From the NCBI RefSeq assembly GCF_000737765.1, contig NZ_JPRI01000002.1:434001-498000 (forward strand): a stretch of DNA of 64,000 bases. Direction: 5' to 3'. Below are positions 44,249 to 52,110 of the stretch, in pieces. The notes below the pieces were generated by a model that was given only the letters and a program-made list of their open reading frames with translations, ran no database searches and was not told the origin of the DNA. The translations under genes were made by a program, and so were the position numbers. The DNA comes from Chryseobacterium vrystaatense (GTDB taxonomy: Bacteria; Bacteroidota; Bacteroidia; Flavobacteriales; Weeksellaceae). The number at the start of each line of letters is the position of its first letter. Within the stretch, counting starts at the first letter, position 1.

Positions 44249-45043
44249 TTGAAAACTATATACAATTCGATAAGGGAAGAAGTTGAAAAGCATTCGAAAG
44301 TAAAAAATTCTGTTTTAGGGAATGTGAGTGAATGGAAAAGAAGCCATTATATTATTCTTTCTGAAATTATAAAAGATGAATTATCTGACGCTGAAGAACT
44401 AAAGGGTGGAAAAAAATTTGAAATAGGAAATACGATATCGCACGTTACATTACAGCGCTTTTTTGAAAATGATTATCAGGACAAGACTCATAATGATCTC
44501 AGGTTTCTGAAAACACTGGATAAGATTTGCATTTTTTTGGGCTATAAGGATTTAAATAATTATATACAGTCTGTAAAGTTTAAAAATAAAGAGAAAGAAG
44601 TCGAAGATGATCTTCAGTTTCTTACAAAAATGGTGTACGATTATTGCGCTACTGCATTTGATTTTTACAAACATTTTCCAGAGCATAAAACGGAGGTTTT
44701 TAAGGAACTGGTATTTGACGGTTCTCCTTTTTTGGAAAGAACTTCACAGTTCAGCAGAGAATTATGTGAAAAGGATTTTCAGCTTGTGACTAAAAACAAC
44801 CGTTCGAATTATGAGGTTTTTGATATTCATCTTGTCACTGATGAACCGGATAAGAAAATACTGGAAACTCAGGAATTCTGGAATCTTTTGTTCAAAGTGG
44901 GAGAAACCGGTGAAGAACATTTTGTAAATCAACTCAATACCCAAATCTATTTTATCCGGAAAATAGACAATACCTGGAAAATATGGGACAATTATAATCC
45001 TGACGCAGGAAGATTGAACAGGATTGTGGAAGCCGAAAAATAG
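44249..45043 (+). CDS. 264-residue protein of unknown function within the tyrosine genes
   Basis: Starts at TTG; no ATG lies near the N-terminus, and the frame is open only from here. I do not recognise it. The N-terminal 110 residues are helical and DNA-binding-like in style (ISHVTLQRFFENDYQ, DLRFLKTLDKICIFLGYKDLNNYI). The C-terminal half is mixed alpha/beta (NYEVFDIHLVTDEPD, IDNTWKIWDNYNPD). No signal or membrane segment. A perfect hairpin follows it directly, so it is its own unit between hmgA-CoA-transferase and hppD. A regulatory role is a guess. Confidence 0.65.
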   Translation: MKTIYNSIREEVEKHSKVKNSVLGNVSEWKRSHYIILSEIIKDELSDAEELKGGKKFEIGNTISHVTLQRFFENDYQDKTHNDLRFLKTLDKICIFLGYKDLNNYIQSVKFKNKEKEVEDDLQFLTKMVYDYCATAFDFYKHFPEHKTEVFKELVFDGSPFLERTSQFSRELCEKDFQLVTKNNRSNYEVFDIHLVTDEPDKKILETQEFWNLLFKVGETGEEHFVNQLNTQIYFIRKIDNTWKIWDNYNPDAGRLNRIVEAEK

Positions 45044-45044
45044 A

Positions 45045-45072
45045 GAAAGCCGTAGAAGATTCTACGGCTTTC
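45045..45072 (+). terminator. perfect hairpin after the unknown gene
   Basis: Arms GAAAGCCGTAGAA and TTCTACGGCTTTC around GA, two bases after the stop, followed by CTGTTT. Confidence 0.8.
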
Positions 45073-45279
45073 CTGTTTCGAAAATATTTTTTATTTCATT
45101 TGTTCTTTGTATTATCAAAGGTAGGCTTCTGATTTCGTTATAAAGAAACTTAAATACACTTAAATAAACACTTCTTTAATTTTATGTTAAGTATATTCAA
45201 GGAATCCTTTTGAATGCTTTCGCTATTTATAAGATTTTTGTATTTTGCATACCATTAAAATAAAAGTAAAAATAGAAAT

Positions 45280-46410
45280 ATGTCAACACTTACATTTGCC
45301 GAAAAAATTGCTCAAGCCGAGAATTTTTTACCGATCAACGGTACAGATTATATTGAGTTTTATGTAGGAAATGCTAAACAGGCTGCCCATTATTACAAGA
45401 CCGCTTTCGGTTTTCAGTCTATAGCATATGCTGGTCCTGAAACAGGAGTAAGAGACCGTGCTTCTTATGTTCTTCAACAGGGGAAAATAAGATTGGTATT
45501 AACAACAGGGCTTAAATCTGATTCACCAATCAGTGAACACGTGAAAAAACACGGTGATGGAGTGAAAATTCTGGCACTTTGGGTAGACGATGCTTATGAA
45601 GCTTTTGAAGAAACTACAAAGAGAGGCGGAAAACCATATATGGAGCCTGTTACTTTGACAGATGAACACGGTGAGGTGAGAATGTCCGGAATTTATACAT
45701 ACGGAGAAACCATTCACATGTTTATCGAAAGAAAAAATTATAAAGGAGCTTTTATGCCAGGATTCGAAAAGTGGGAAAGCACTTACAACCCTGAAGAAGC
45801 AGGTTTATTATATGTAGACCACTGCGTAGGAAACGTAGACTGGAACAGAATGATCCCTACTGTTGAATGGTACGAAAAAGTAATGGGCTTTGTGAACATC
45901 CTTTCTTTTGACGACAAGCAGATCAATACAGAATATTCTGCACTGATGTCTAAAGTAATGTCTAATGGAAACGGATTCGCTAAATTCCCGATCAACGAAC
46001 CTGCAGAAGGTAAAAAGAAATCTCAGGTAGAAGAATATCTTGATTTCTACGAAGGTGAAGGTGTACAGCACATCGCTGTAGCAACAAGAGATATCATCCA
46101 TACCGTAACTGAATTGAAGAAGCGTGGTGTAGAATTCCTTTCAGCTCCACCGGAAGCTTATTATGACATGGTTCCTGAAAGAGTGGGACATATTGATGAA
46201 GATCTTAAAAAATTACAGGACTTAGGCATCCTTATTGATCATGATGAAGAAGGATATTTGCTGCAGATCTTTACAAAACCTGTAGAAGACCGTCCTACCC
46301 TATTCTTCGAGATCATTGAAAGACACGGTGCACAGAGTTTTGGTGCAGGAAACTTCAAAGCATTGTTCGAAGCATTGGAAAGAGAGCAAGACAGAAGAGG
46401 AAATCTTTAA
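45280..46410 (+). CDS. hppD: 4-hydroxyphenylpyruvate dioxygenase
   Basis: 376 residues of the two-domain VOC fold. Fe(II) ligands are the His of YVDHCVGNVDW, the His of VQHIAVATRDI and the Glu of FFEIIERHG. It makes homogentisate from 4-hydroxyphenylpyruvate. Length is typical. It follows a 236-bp gap without other ORFs and is terminated by a hairpin, so hmgA, hppD and fahA are neighbours but not one operon. Confidence 0.95.
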   Translation: MSTLTFAEKIAQAENFLPINGTDYIEFYVGNAKQAAHYYKTAFGFQSIAYAGPETGVRDRASYVLQQGKIRLVLTTGLKSDSPISEHVKKHGDGVKILALWVDDAYEAFEETTKRGGKPYMEPVTLTDEHGEVRMSGIYTYGETIHMFIERKNYKGAFMPGFEKWESTYNPEEAGLLYVDHCVGNVDWNRMIPTVEWYEKVMGFVNILSFDDKQINTEYSALMSKVMSNGNGFAKFPINEPAEGKKKSQVEEYLDFYEGEGVQHIAVATRDIIHTVTELKKRGVEFLSAPPEAYYDMVPERVGHIDEDLKKLQDLGILIDHDEEGYLLQIFTKPVEDRPTLFFEIIERHGAQSFGAGNFKALFEALEREQDRRGNL

Positions 46411-46427
46411 TTTTACAATACAATACT

Positions 46428-46466
46428 AAGTTTTGTCAGGATCAAAAGTCTTGACAAAACTTTTTT
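46428..46466 (+). terminator. terminator of hppD
   Basis: AAGTTTTGTCA and TGACAAAACTT form the stem, followed by a T run. Confidence 0.85.
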
Positions 46467-46481
46467 ATAAAAACACAACGT

Positions 46482-46940
46482 ATGAAAAAAATTTTTATTG
46501 GGATTTTATTTTTCGGAACATTAGGGCTAAGCGCTCAATATGGATCATTAAATGAGATTCTTAACCGACTGGAAGAAAGAAAAGGCATCAATCAGCATCT
46601 TGAAAACGTAAATATTGATAATAAAAAATTTGTTTTCATTAAAGATGCCGCAGATCACACGGAAAGAGATTTTATTATCATTAAGGGAAATGAAGCTACC
46701 TATGTAGAAGTTTTTGATGATAAAGCCACCGGCGAAAGCAGTTCAAACGTTTTTACAGGTGACATCGTCAGACGAAAAAATATTCTTTCCCTGCGGGCAG
46801 ACAAGCTGGAAAATAAAAAAGTTCCGCTTCCTGTGACCAAAACTTTACTGTTGACCAAACAGAAAGATATATTATATCTTATTGATGTCAATACAAAAGA
46901 CCGATGGATCGATGAAGCCTCTTATTCCACAAAGAAATAA
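46482..46940 (+). CDS. small secreted protein of unknown function
   Basis: 152 residues with a signal peptide ending LSAQ. The rest is beta-rich (KKFVFIKDAADHTERDF, NEATYVEVFDDKATGESS). I do not recognise a family. It lies 15 bp after the hppD terminator and 78 bp before fahA. Confidence 0.65.
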   Translation: MKKIFIGILFFGTLGLSAQYGSLNEILNRLEERKGINQHLENVNIDNKKFVFIKDAADHTERDFIIIKGNEATYVEVFDDKATGESSSNVFTGDIVRRKNILSLRADKLENKKVPLPVTKTLLLTKQKDILYLIDVNTKDRWIDEASYSTKK

Positions 46941-47018
46941 ATTCCCACCTAACCGCAAATTTGGGTACTATATCTTCACAGATTTATTATCTTACACTTT
47001 AATTTAATTCCAAAAATT

Positions 47019-48266
47019 ATGAAATCATTTGTAGAGTATTCTTCGGATTCAGACTTTTCTATACATAATATTCCTTTCGGAGTAGCAGTTTTTAATAAGG
47101 AGTATATCGGATGCTGTACAAGGATCGGAGATCAGGTCGTTGATCTTGCCACTTTGTACGATCTGGCATATTTTGAAAACATTGAAGGATTAGATGACAA
47201 CGTTTTTGAAGCGTATACCATCAACGAATTTATCGAACTGGGAAAACCGGTTACCAACGCTGTACGTACCAGAATTCAGGAACTTCTGCAGGAAGGTTCA
47301 ATCTTATCAAAAGACGAGAAAACTATCGCAGATGCATTCTATGATCTGGATCAGGTAAGGATGATTATGCCGGTGCATATCGCGAATTACACGGATTTTT
47401 ACAGCAGTATCGAACACGCAACCAACGTAGGGAAAATGTTCCGCGACCCGGAAAATGCATTACTTCCCAACTGGAAACATCTTCCGGTAGGTTACCATGG
47501 AAGAGCTTCCTCTATTGTTGTTTCAGGAACAGATATTCACAGACCAAAAGGTCAGACCAAACCTGCCGATGCAGAAAAACCTCTTTTCGGGCCAAGCAAA
47601 CAGCTGGATTTTGAACTGGAAATGGCATTTGTCCTTAACAGAAACTCAGAAATGGGCGAAAGTATTTCTATACAAGACGCTGAAGAGGCTATCTTTGGAA
47701 TGGTTGTATTCAATGATTGGTCAGCGAGAGATATTCAGTCTTGGGAATATGTTCCGCTGGGACCTTTCCTTGCCAAGAACTTCGGTTCATCTATTTCTCC
47801 ATGGGTTGTTACCCTTGAAGCGCTGGAACCTTTCAGAACAGCTTCTCCAAAACAAGATCCTGAAGTTTTAGACTATTTAAAATTTGAAGGCGATAAAAAT
47901 TACGATATCAACCTTGAAGTCTATTTACAACCTGAAAATGGGGAAGAAAATCTGATTTCACAAAGTAATTATAAATTCATGTACTGGAATATGACCCAGC
48001 AGCTTGCTCACCATACGGTAAACGGATGTAATGTGGAAGTTGGAGACTTATATGCCAGCGGAACCATTTCAGGAAGCGATCCAAAATCTTTCGGATCTAT
48101 GCTGGAATTAACATGGAGAGGACAAAATCCTTTACAGTTAAAAGATGGGCAGGAAAGAAAATTCATTGAAGATAATGATACTGTTACCATGAAAGCATGG
48201 GCTGAAAAAGATGGGGTAAGAGTAGGTTTCGGTGAAGTTTCCGGTAAAATACTTCCAACGAAGTAA
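47019..48266 (+). CDS. fahA: fumarylacetoacetase
   Basis: 415 residues. An N-terminal SH3-like domain (about 1-115) is followed by the FAH domain with MPVHIANYTDFYSSIEHA, LPVGYHGRASSIVVSG, DFELEMAF (metal-binding Glu pair) and FNDWSARDIQSWEYVPLGP. It cleaves fumarylacetoacetate to fumarate and acetoacetate, the last step of tyrosine breakdown. Seven bases after its stop begins the left inverted repeat of the GxxExxY element. Confidence 0.94.
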   Translation: MKSFVEYSSDSDFSIHNIPFGVAVFNKEYIGCCTRIGDQVVDLATLYDLAYFENIEGLDDNVFEAYTINEFIELGKPVTNAVRTRIQELLQEGSILSKDEKTIADAFYDLDQVRMIMPVHIANYTDFYSSIEHATNVGKMFRDPENALLPNWKHLPVGYHGRASSIVVSGTDIHRPKGQTKPADAEKPLFGPSKQLDFELEMAFVLNRNSEMGESISIQDAEEAIFGMVVFNDWSARDIQSWEYVPLGPFLAKNFGSSISPWVVTLEALEPFRTASPKQDPEVLDYLKFEGDKNYDINLEVYLQPENGEENLISQSNYKFMYWNMTQQLAHHTVNGCNVEVGDLYASGTISGSDPKSFGSMLELTWRGQNPLQLKDGQERKFIEDNDTVTMKAWAEKDGVRVGFGEVSGKILPTK

Positions 48267-48272
48267 TATCTT

Positions 48273-48763
48273 TTAACCACAAAAGTCACAAAAGATCGTA
48301 TGATTACATAGTCATATTTAACTGATCTGACCTATAAGATAAAACGGCGCCTTCATACAAGTTCACAAAATTTTAGGCGCCGGTTTATTAGAGAGTATAT
48401 ATCATAAATGTTTTAGGAGAAGAATTCAGATTAAGAAATATTGGTTTTAAATCTGAACTTCAAGTACCTGTTATTTATAAAGGGAAAGAGATCAGTTGCA
48501 ATTTTTTTGTGATTTTCTTGTTGAAGATTTAATTGTTGTTGAATTAAAATCGGTCTCCGAGTTTAATAATGTCAACCGATCCCAAATTTTAAATTATATT
48601 AATTTAATGAAAAACCCCAAAGGAATCTTAGTTAATTTTAATGTTAAAAACTTGTATCATGATGGCCAGGAAACTTTTGTAAACAAATATTACAATATGC
48701 TTTTTTGACCTTGTAAAACATCTCATTTTAGCTTTAAAAACTCTTGTGCCTTTTGTGGTTAAC
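48273..48763. mobile_element. putative small element with terminal inverted repeats and GxxExxY cargo
   Basis: A 23-bp left end (48273-48295, starting TTAACCACAAAAG) and a right end (48741-48763, ending CTTTTGTGGTTAAC) are inverted copies matching at about 20 of 22 positions. They bracket a decayed GxxExxY gene and little else. A related scrap lies near 30498. No transposase is inside, so if mobile it is non-autonomous. Flanking target duplications are not obvious. This explains the 500-bp gap between fahA and the flavin reductase gene. Confidence 0.55.
48300..48708 (+). pseudogene. GxxExxY protein gene with several frameshifts
   Basis: Segments of one protein occur in three frames: SYLTDLTYKI, then NGAFIQVHKILGAGLLESIY, then EEFRLRNIGFKSELQVPVIY, then FLVEDLIVVELKSVSEFNNV and ILNYINLMKNPKGILVNF. 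Single-base indels in A4 near 48341, T4 near 48412 and T7 near 48501, plus a TAG at 48309, break it. The GAGLLESIY signature and LVEDxxVVELK (a PD-(D/E)XK-like core) define the family. The count of hits in homopolymer runs suggests decay, not one sequencing error. Confidence 0.75.
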
Positions 48764-48771
48764 AATAAACA

Positions 48772-49593
48772 ATGAAAACAGTAATCCCATCGGAATTATC
48801 CCCCGTACAGCTCCAGACCATCATGCAGACCGCCGTGTCTCCGCGTCCGATAGCCCTGGCATCTACAGTAGATAAAAATGGCACCATCAATTTATCGCCC
48901 TTCAGTTTCTTTAATATGTTCAGTACAGTACCTCCGATTTTGATTTTTTCGCCATCAAGGAGAGTACGTGACAATACCACTAAACATACTTTGGAAAATG
49001 TCCTGGAGGTTCCTGAAGTTGTAATCGGAACTGTGAATTTTCCTATTGTACAGCAAATATCTTTAGCTTCTACCGAATACGAAACAGGAACCAATGAGTT
49101 TGTAAAATCCGGTCTGACCATGAAAGATGCAGATCTGGTACAACCTAAGCTGATTGAAGAATGTCCGGTGAACTTTGAATGTAAAGTTTTAGAAGTAAAA
49201 TCTCTGGGAGATCAGGGTGGAGCAGGAAATCTGGTGATTTGTGAGGTTCAGAAAATCCATATAAGGGAAGAATATATGAACGACGCAGGAAATCTGGATC
49301 AGCAAAAACTGGACATGGTCGCTCGTTTAGGTGGCAACTGGTATTCCAGAAGCAATGAAAACAGCATGTTTGAAGTTCCAAAACCTTTGGTTACAAAAGG
49401 TATTGGATTTGATCTTCTTCCTGATGCTATAAAATTAAGCAAAGTCTTTACCGGTAATGACTTGGGTATGCTAGCCAATGTAGAAGTTTTACCTTCTGAA
49501 CACTGTCACGATGACGCCAATATTCATCTGGAAGCTCAGAAATTTTTACTGGAAAGTAAAATCGAAGAAGCCTGGAAGGTTTTGGTTAAATAA
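48772..49593 (+). CDS. flavin reductase family protein
   Basis: 273 residues of the FMN-binding split-barrel flavin reductase/DIM6 type: TAVSPRPIALASTVDKNGTIN, FSFFNMFSTVPPILIFSPS and FPIVQQISLASTEYETGTNEF. Length exceeds the basic 170-residue domain, with a C-terminal extension seen in Bacteroidota homologues. It may supply reduced flavin or act on a phenolic substrate, but nothing ties it to the tyrosine genes except distance. A terminator follows. Confidence 0.85.
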   Translation: MKTVIPSELSPVQLQTIMQTAVSPRPIALASTVDKNGTINLSPFSFFNMFSTVPPILIFSPSRRVRDNTTKHTLENVLEVPEVVIGTVNFPIVQQISLASTEYETGTNEFVKSGLTMKDADLVQPKLIEECPVNFECKVLEVKSLGDQGGAGNLVICEVQKIHIREEYMNDAGNLDQQKLDMVARLGGNWYSRSNENSMFEVPKPLVTKGIGFDLLPDAIKLSKVFTGNDLGMLANVEVLPSEHCHDDANIHLEAQKFLLESKIEEAWKVLVK

Positions 49594-49615
49594 TTTCAAG
49601 TTGAAGTTAAAATAT

Positions 49616-49646
49616 AAAGGAGTGAAAAATTTCACTCCTTTTTTAT
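49616..49646. terminator. two-way terminator
   Basis: AAAGGAGTGAAA and TTTCACTCCTTT arms followed by T residues, between the flavin reductase and the convergent peptide gene. Confidence 0.88.
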
Positions 49647-49663
49647 TTTTAAAAACTTAAGGT

Positions 49664-49879
49664 CTAGTAACAGCATTTATAGCGTCCATTAGCATCTACA
49701 ACTTCAGTACCTAAATTAGGCGGGGCACATGGAGGTACGACACATCCACCTCGCCCATCACTAAAATAATCACTGAAGCAACCACTCAGGTTACATTGTA
49801 AAACTTTGTCTCCTCCTGAAATTTGTTTTTGAGCTTCTCTGCTTAATTTTTGAGCATTCTTTAAAATTGACTTTTTCAT
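49664..49879 (-). CDS. bacteriocin-like peptide with double-glycine leader
   Basis: 71 residues from the ATG at 49877-49879 (an ATG at 49891 adds four). The leader MKKSILKNAQKLSREAQKQI ends in SGG, a double-glycine site of the type cut by peptidase-containing ABC transporters. The 48-residue core after GG has six cysteines: one near QC, one near SGC, and others in GGC, PPC and KCC. KxLSRExQKxI-GG leaders are frequent in Chryseobacterium. No transporter, modification enzyme or immunity gene is in the window, so it is an orphan precursor. Whether it is a bacteriocin or a signal is unknown. Confidence 0.75.
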   Translation of the reverse strand: MKKSILKNAQKLSREAQKQISGGDKVLQCNLSGCFSDYFSDGRGGCVVPPCAPPNLGTEVVDANGRYKCCY

Positions 49880-49959
49880 AAAAATTTTCATTTAACGGTA
49901 TTAGTATTTCACTAAAGTATGAAATTTAATAACATCAACAATAATTTTGACAATAAATC

Positions 49960-50799
49960 TTACATATTTTGTTTGATAAAATCAATGCATTTTTCAGTTA
50001 CTATTTTCAGATTTTCCGGAAGTACTTTTTCTGTCCACGGTTCTTTTGCCCCAAACGTATGATCTGCATTCTCAACAAGGAAAAGCTCTGAATTAGGATT
50101 CAGGATATGAAGATGTTCCGCATTTTTAACGCTAACGCTTTCATCATCGGTTCCATGGATGATCAACACATATGCTTTTGCCATTTCTGTTGCTCTTTCC
50201 ACATCAAAACGGTGAACATTATTTTCAAAATCTTCGTAAAACTGGTAATAGTGAGGCATTTCCTGTTTTGTCCTCCCGTTCAGCACATAATACACGCCAT
50301 CTCTCTTCCAGTTTTCAAGCGCTTCAGCTTTTGGAAAACGTTCGAGAGTATCTACACTCGCAAGAGTAATAAGTCCGTTGATCCTTTCATCTTCAAATGT
50401 TTTGATGATGGAAATCCCACCTCCTCTGCTGTGCCCGATCAGAATAATCTTCTGATCATCAACATTGGGATATTTTACAAAATGATCAATCACAACGCCA
50501 AGATCAGAAAGTTCTTTGGAATAATTATTATTCCCGAAAGCTTCAAGATCAGCAAAATTATGGGGATCTTCAATCGTGGTTCCGTTATGGGAAGCATTGT
50601 ATTTTACAAAGAATAGACCGGCTTCAGCAAATTTTTCTGCCATCAGGTTCCAGGCACCCCAGTCTTTGTAGCCTTTATATCCGTGAACAAAAATTACCAA
50701 CGGAAGTTTTTGGTCTGTCTCAGGATACAATGCATCAGCCAAAAAATCTCTTGTTTCAGAATTCTGAAGCTTTATATTAATATCTTTTATCAATTTCAT
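49960..50799 (-). CDS. alpha/beta hydrolase (dienelactone-hydrolase-like)
   Basis: 279 residues with the nucleophile elbow GHSRGGG, oxyanion region VIFVHGYKGYKDWGAWN, a late DDESV acid and the catalytic His in ENADHTFGA. No signal, so cytosolic. The substrate is unknown. Confidence 0.85.
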   Translation of the reverse strand: MKLIKDINIKLQNSETRDFLADALYPETDQKLPLVIFVHGYKGYKDWGAWNLMAEKFAEAGLFFVKYNASHNGTTIEDPHNFADLEAFGNNNYSKELSDLGVVIDHFVKYPNVDDQKIILIGHSRGGGISIIKTFEDERINGLITLASVDTLERFPKAEALENWKRDGVYYVLNGRTKQEMPHYYQFYEDFENNVHRFDVERATEMAKAYVLIIHGTDDESVSVKNAEHLHILNPNSELFLVENADHTFGAKEPWTEKVLPENLKIVTEKCIDFIKQNM

Positions 50800-50943
50800 A
50801 CAATTAAACGTTTTATTTACTGTTGATGTATTTCATCCGAATCTAAATTAATAAAAAAATCCTTAGCCCTTCTGGTTTAATCTTATTTTCGATCCTGTCC
50901 TTACAGATTACAGGTTATCAAAAAATAACCTTAATTTTGCGGT

Positions 50944-51717
50944 ATGCTGGATTTAAGAACGGTAACCGTCATGCGTTACATCCTGCCCCTGAGGGAAGGC
51001 GGATCTCTTCCTGCTTTGGCAGAAGCTGATGATGATTTTAAATATGTCTTGAAATTTCGCGGCGCTGGCCACGGAGTAAAAATGCTGATCTCCGAACTTT
51101 TGGGAGGCAAGATCACAGAAGCTTTGGGACTGAAGATCCCTGAACTGGTATTTGTCAATCTTGATGTTGACTTTGGAAGAACAGAAGCTGATGAGGAAAT
51201 CCAGGAATTGCTTAAGTTTTCGGAAGGACTGAATTTAGGACTTCACTATCTTTCAGGTTCTATTACCTATGACCCGGGGGTAAATGTTGATCCGCTTCTG
51301 GCTTCGAAGATTGTCTGGCTGGATGCATTCATCACCAATATCGACCGTACTTTCAGAAACACCAATCTTCTGATGTGGCATAAAGAGCTTTGGGTAATCG
51401 ATAATGGTGCATCGTTTTATTTTCATCATTCGTGGCAGAATTTTGATGCAGCGGCCAAAACACCTTTCAAATATGTGAAAGATCACGTCCTGCTTCCGAA
51501 AGCAAATAAGCTGGACGAGGCTGATAAATTTGCCCACGAAGTTCTGAATGATACATTATTCAGGGATATCGTCAATTTAATTCCTGAAGACTGGCTCCAA
51601 TGGAAAGATGCAGATGAAACACCGGAGGAGATCCGCGAGGTCTACTTCCAGTTTATGAAAACCAGGTTAGAAAATTCTCAAATCTTTGTAAACGAAGCGA
51701 AAAATGCAAGAGGATAA
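50944..51717 (+). CDS. HipA-like kinase domain protein (HipA_3 type)
   Basis: 257 residues. YVLKFRGAGHGVKMLISELLGG is a kinase-like ATP-contact region with the Lys in LKF. The catalytic loop is ITNIDRTFRNTNLLMW, matching the HipA/PI3K-like xxDRxxxNxN, and the metal-binding Asp is in VIDNGASF. All kinase-critical positions are present. It lacks the N-terminal part of true HipA (about 440 residues), and there is no HipB helix-turn-helix gene; instead a DUF3037 gene overlaps its end by 14 bp. The pair is conserved in many bacteria from memory, with unknown function. Confidence 0.85.
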   Translation: MLDLRTVTVMRYILPLREGGSLPALAEADDDFKYVLKFRGAGHGVKMLISELLGGKITEALGLKIPELVFVNLDVDFGRTEADEEIQELLKFSEGLNLGLHYLSGSITYDPGVNVDPLLASKIVWLDAFITNIDRTFRNTNLLMWHKELWVIDNGASFYFHHSWQNFDAAAKTPFKYVKDHVLLPKANKLDEADKFAHEVLNDTLFRDIVNLIPEDWLQWKDADETPEEIREVYFQFMKTRLENSQIFVNEAKNARG

Positions 51718-52087
51718 AATATACGAATACGCTGTCATACGCCTGGTGCCGAAAGTTGAAAGAGAAGAATTTTTCAACATCGGCCTCGTGATGTTTTCCA
51801 AAAAAGAGAAGTTTATCCGTGTGGACTTCTATCTGTGCCCGGATAAATTTAAACTGATGCACAGCAAAATTGATTTTGACGATATTATCCAGAATCTGGA
51901 AAGCTTCAAAAAAATTGCAAACGGGGACAAAGAAGGAGGTCCGATTGCCCTGATGGATATTCCTGAACGGTTCCGGTGGCTTACAGCGGTAAGAAGTTCT
52001 GTAGTTCAGACATCAAGACCTCATCCGGGAAAATCCAAAGACCTGGAAAAGACTTTTGGTAAACTTTTTGAAGAGTTAGTAAAATAA
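51704..52087 (+). CDS. DUF3037 protein paired with the HipA-like kinase
   Basis: 127 residues. YEYAVIRLVPKVEREEFFNIGLVMFS is the family hallmark, followed by a helical middle and a C-terminal tail with TAVRSSVVQTSRPHPGKSKDLE, rich in Ser, Thr and basic residues. The start overlaps the kinase gene by 14 bp, so both are translated from one mRNA. It may be the substrate, inhibitor or partner of the kinase; the Ser/Thr-rich tail makes a phospho-acceptor role worth testing. Confidence 0.83.
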   Translation: MQEDKIYEYAVIRLVPKVEREEFFNIGLVMFSKKEKFIRVDFYLCPDKFKLMHSKIDFDDIIQNLESFKKIANGDKEGGPIALMDIPERFRWLTAVRSSVVQTSRPHPGKSKDLEKTFGKLFEELVK

Positions 52088-52110
52088 CATTCCTCTACAA
52101 AAAGTATCCT

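Noticed and set aside
50944..52087. Classic hipBA toxin-antitoxin module
   Set aside because: There is no HipB-like helix-turn-helix gene, and the kinase is much shorter than HipA.
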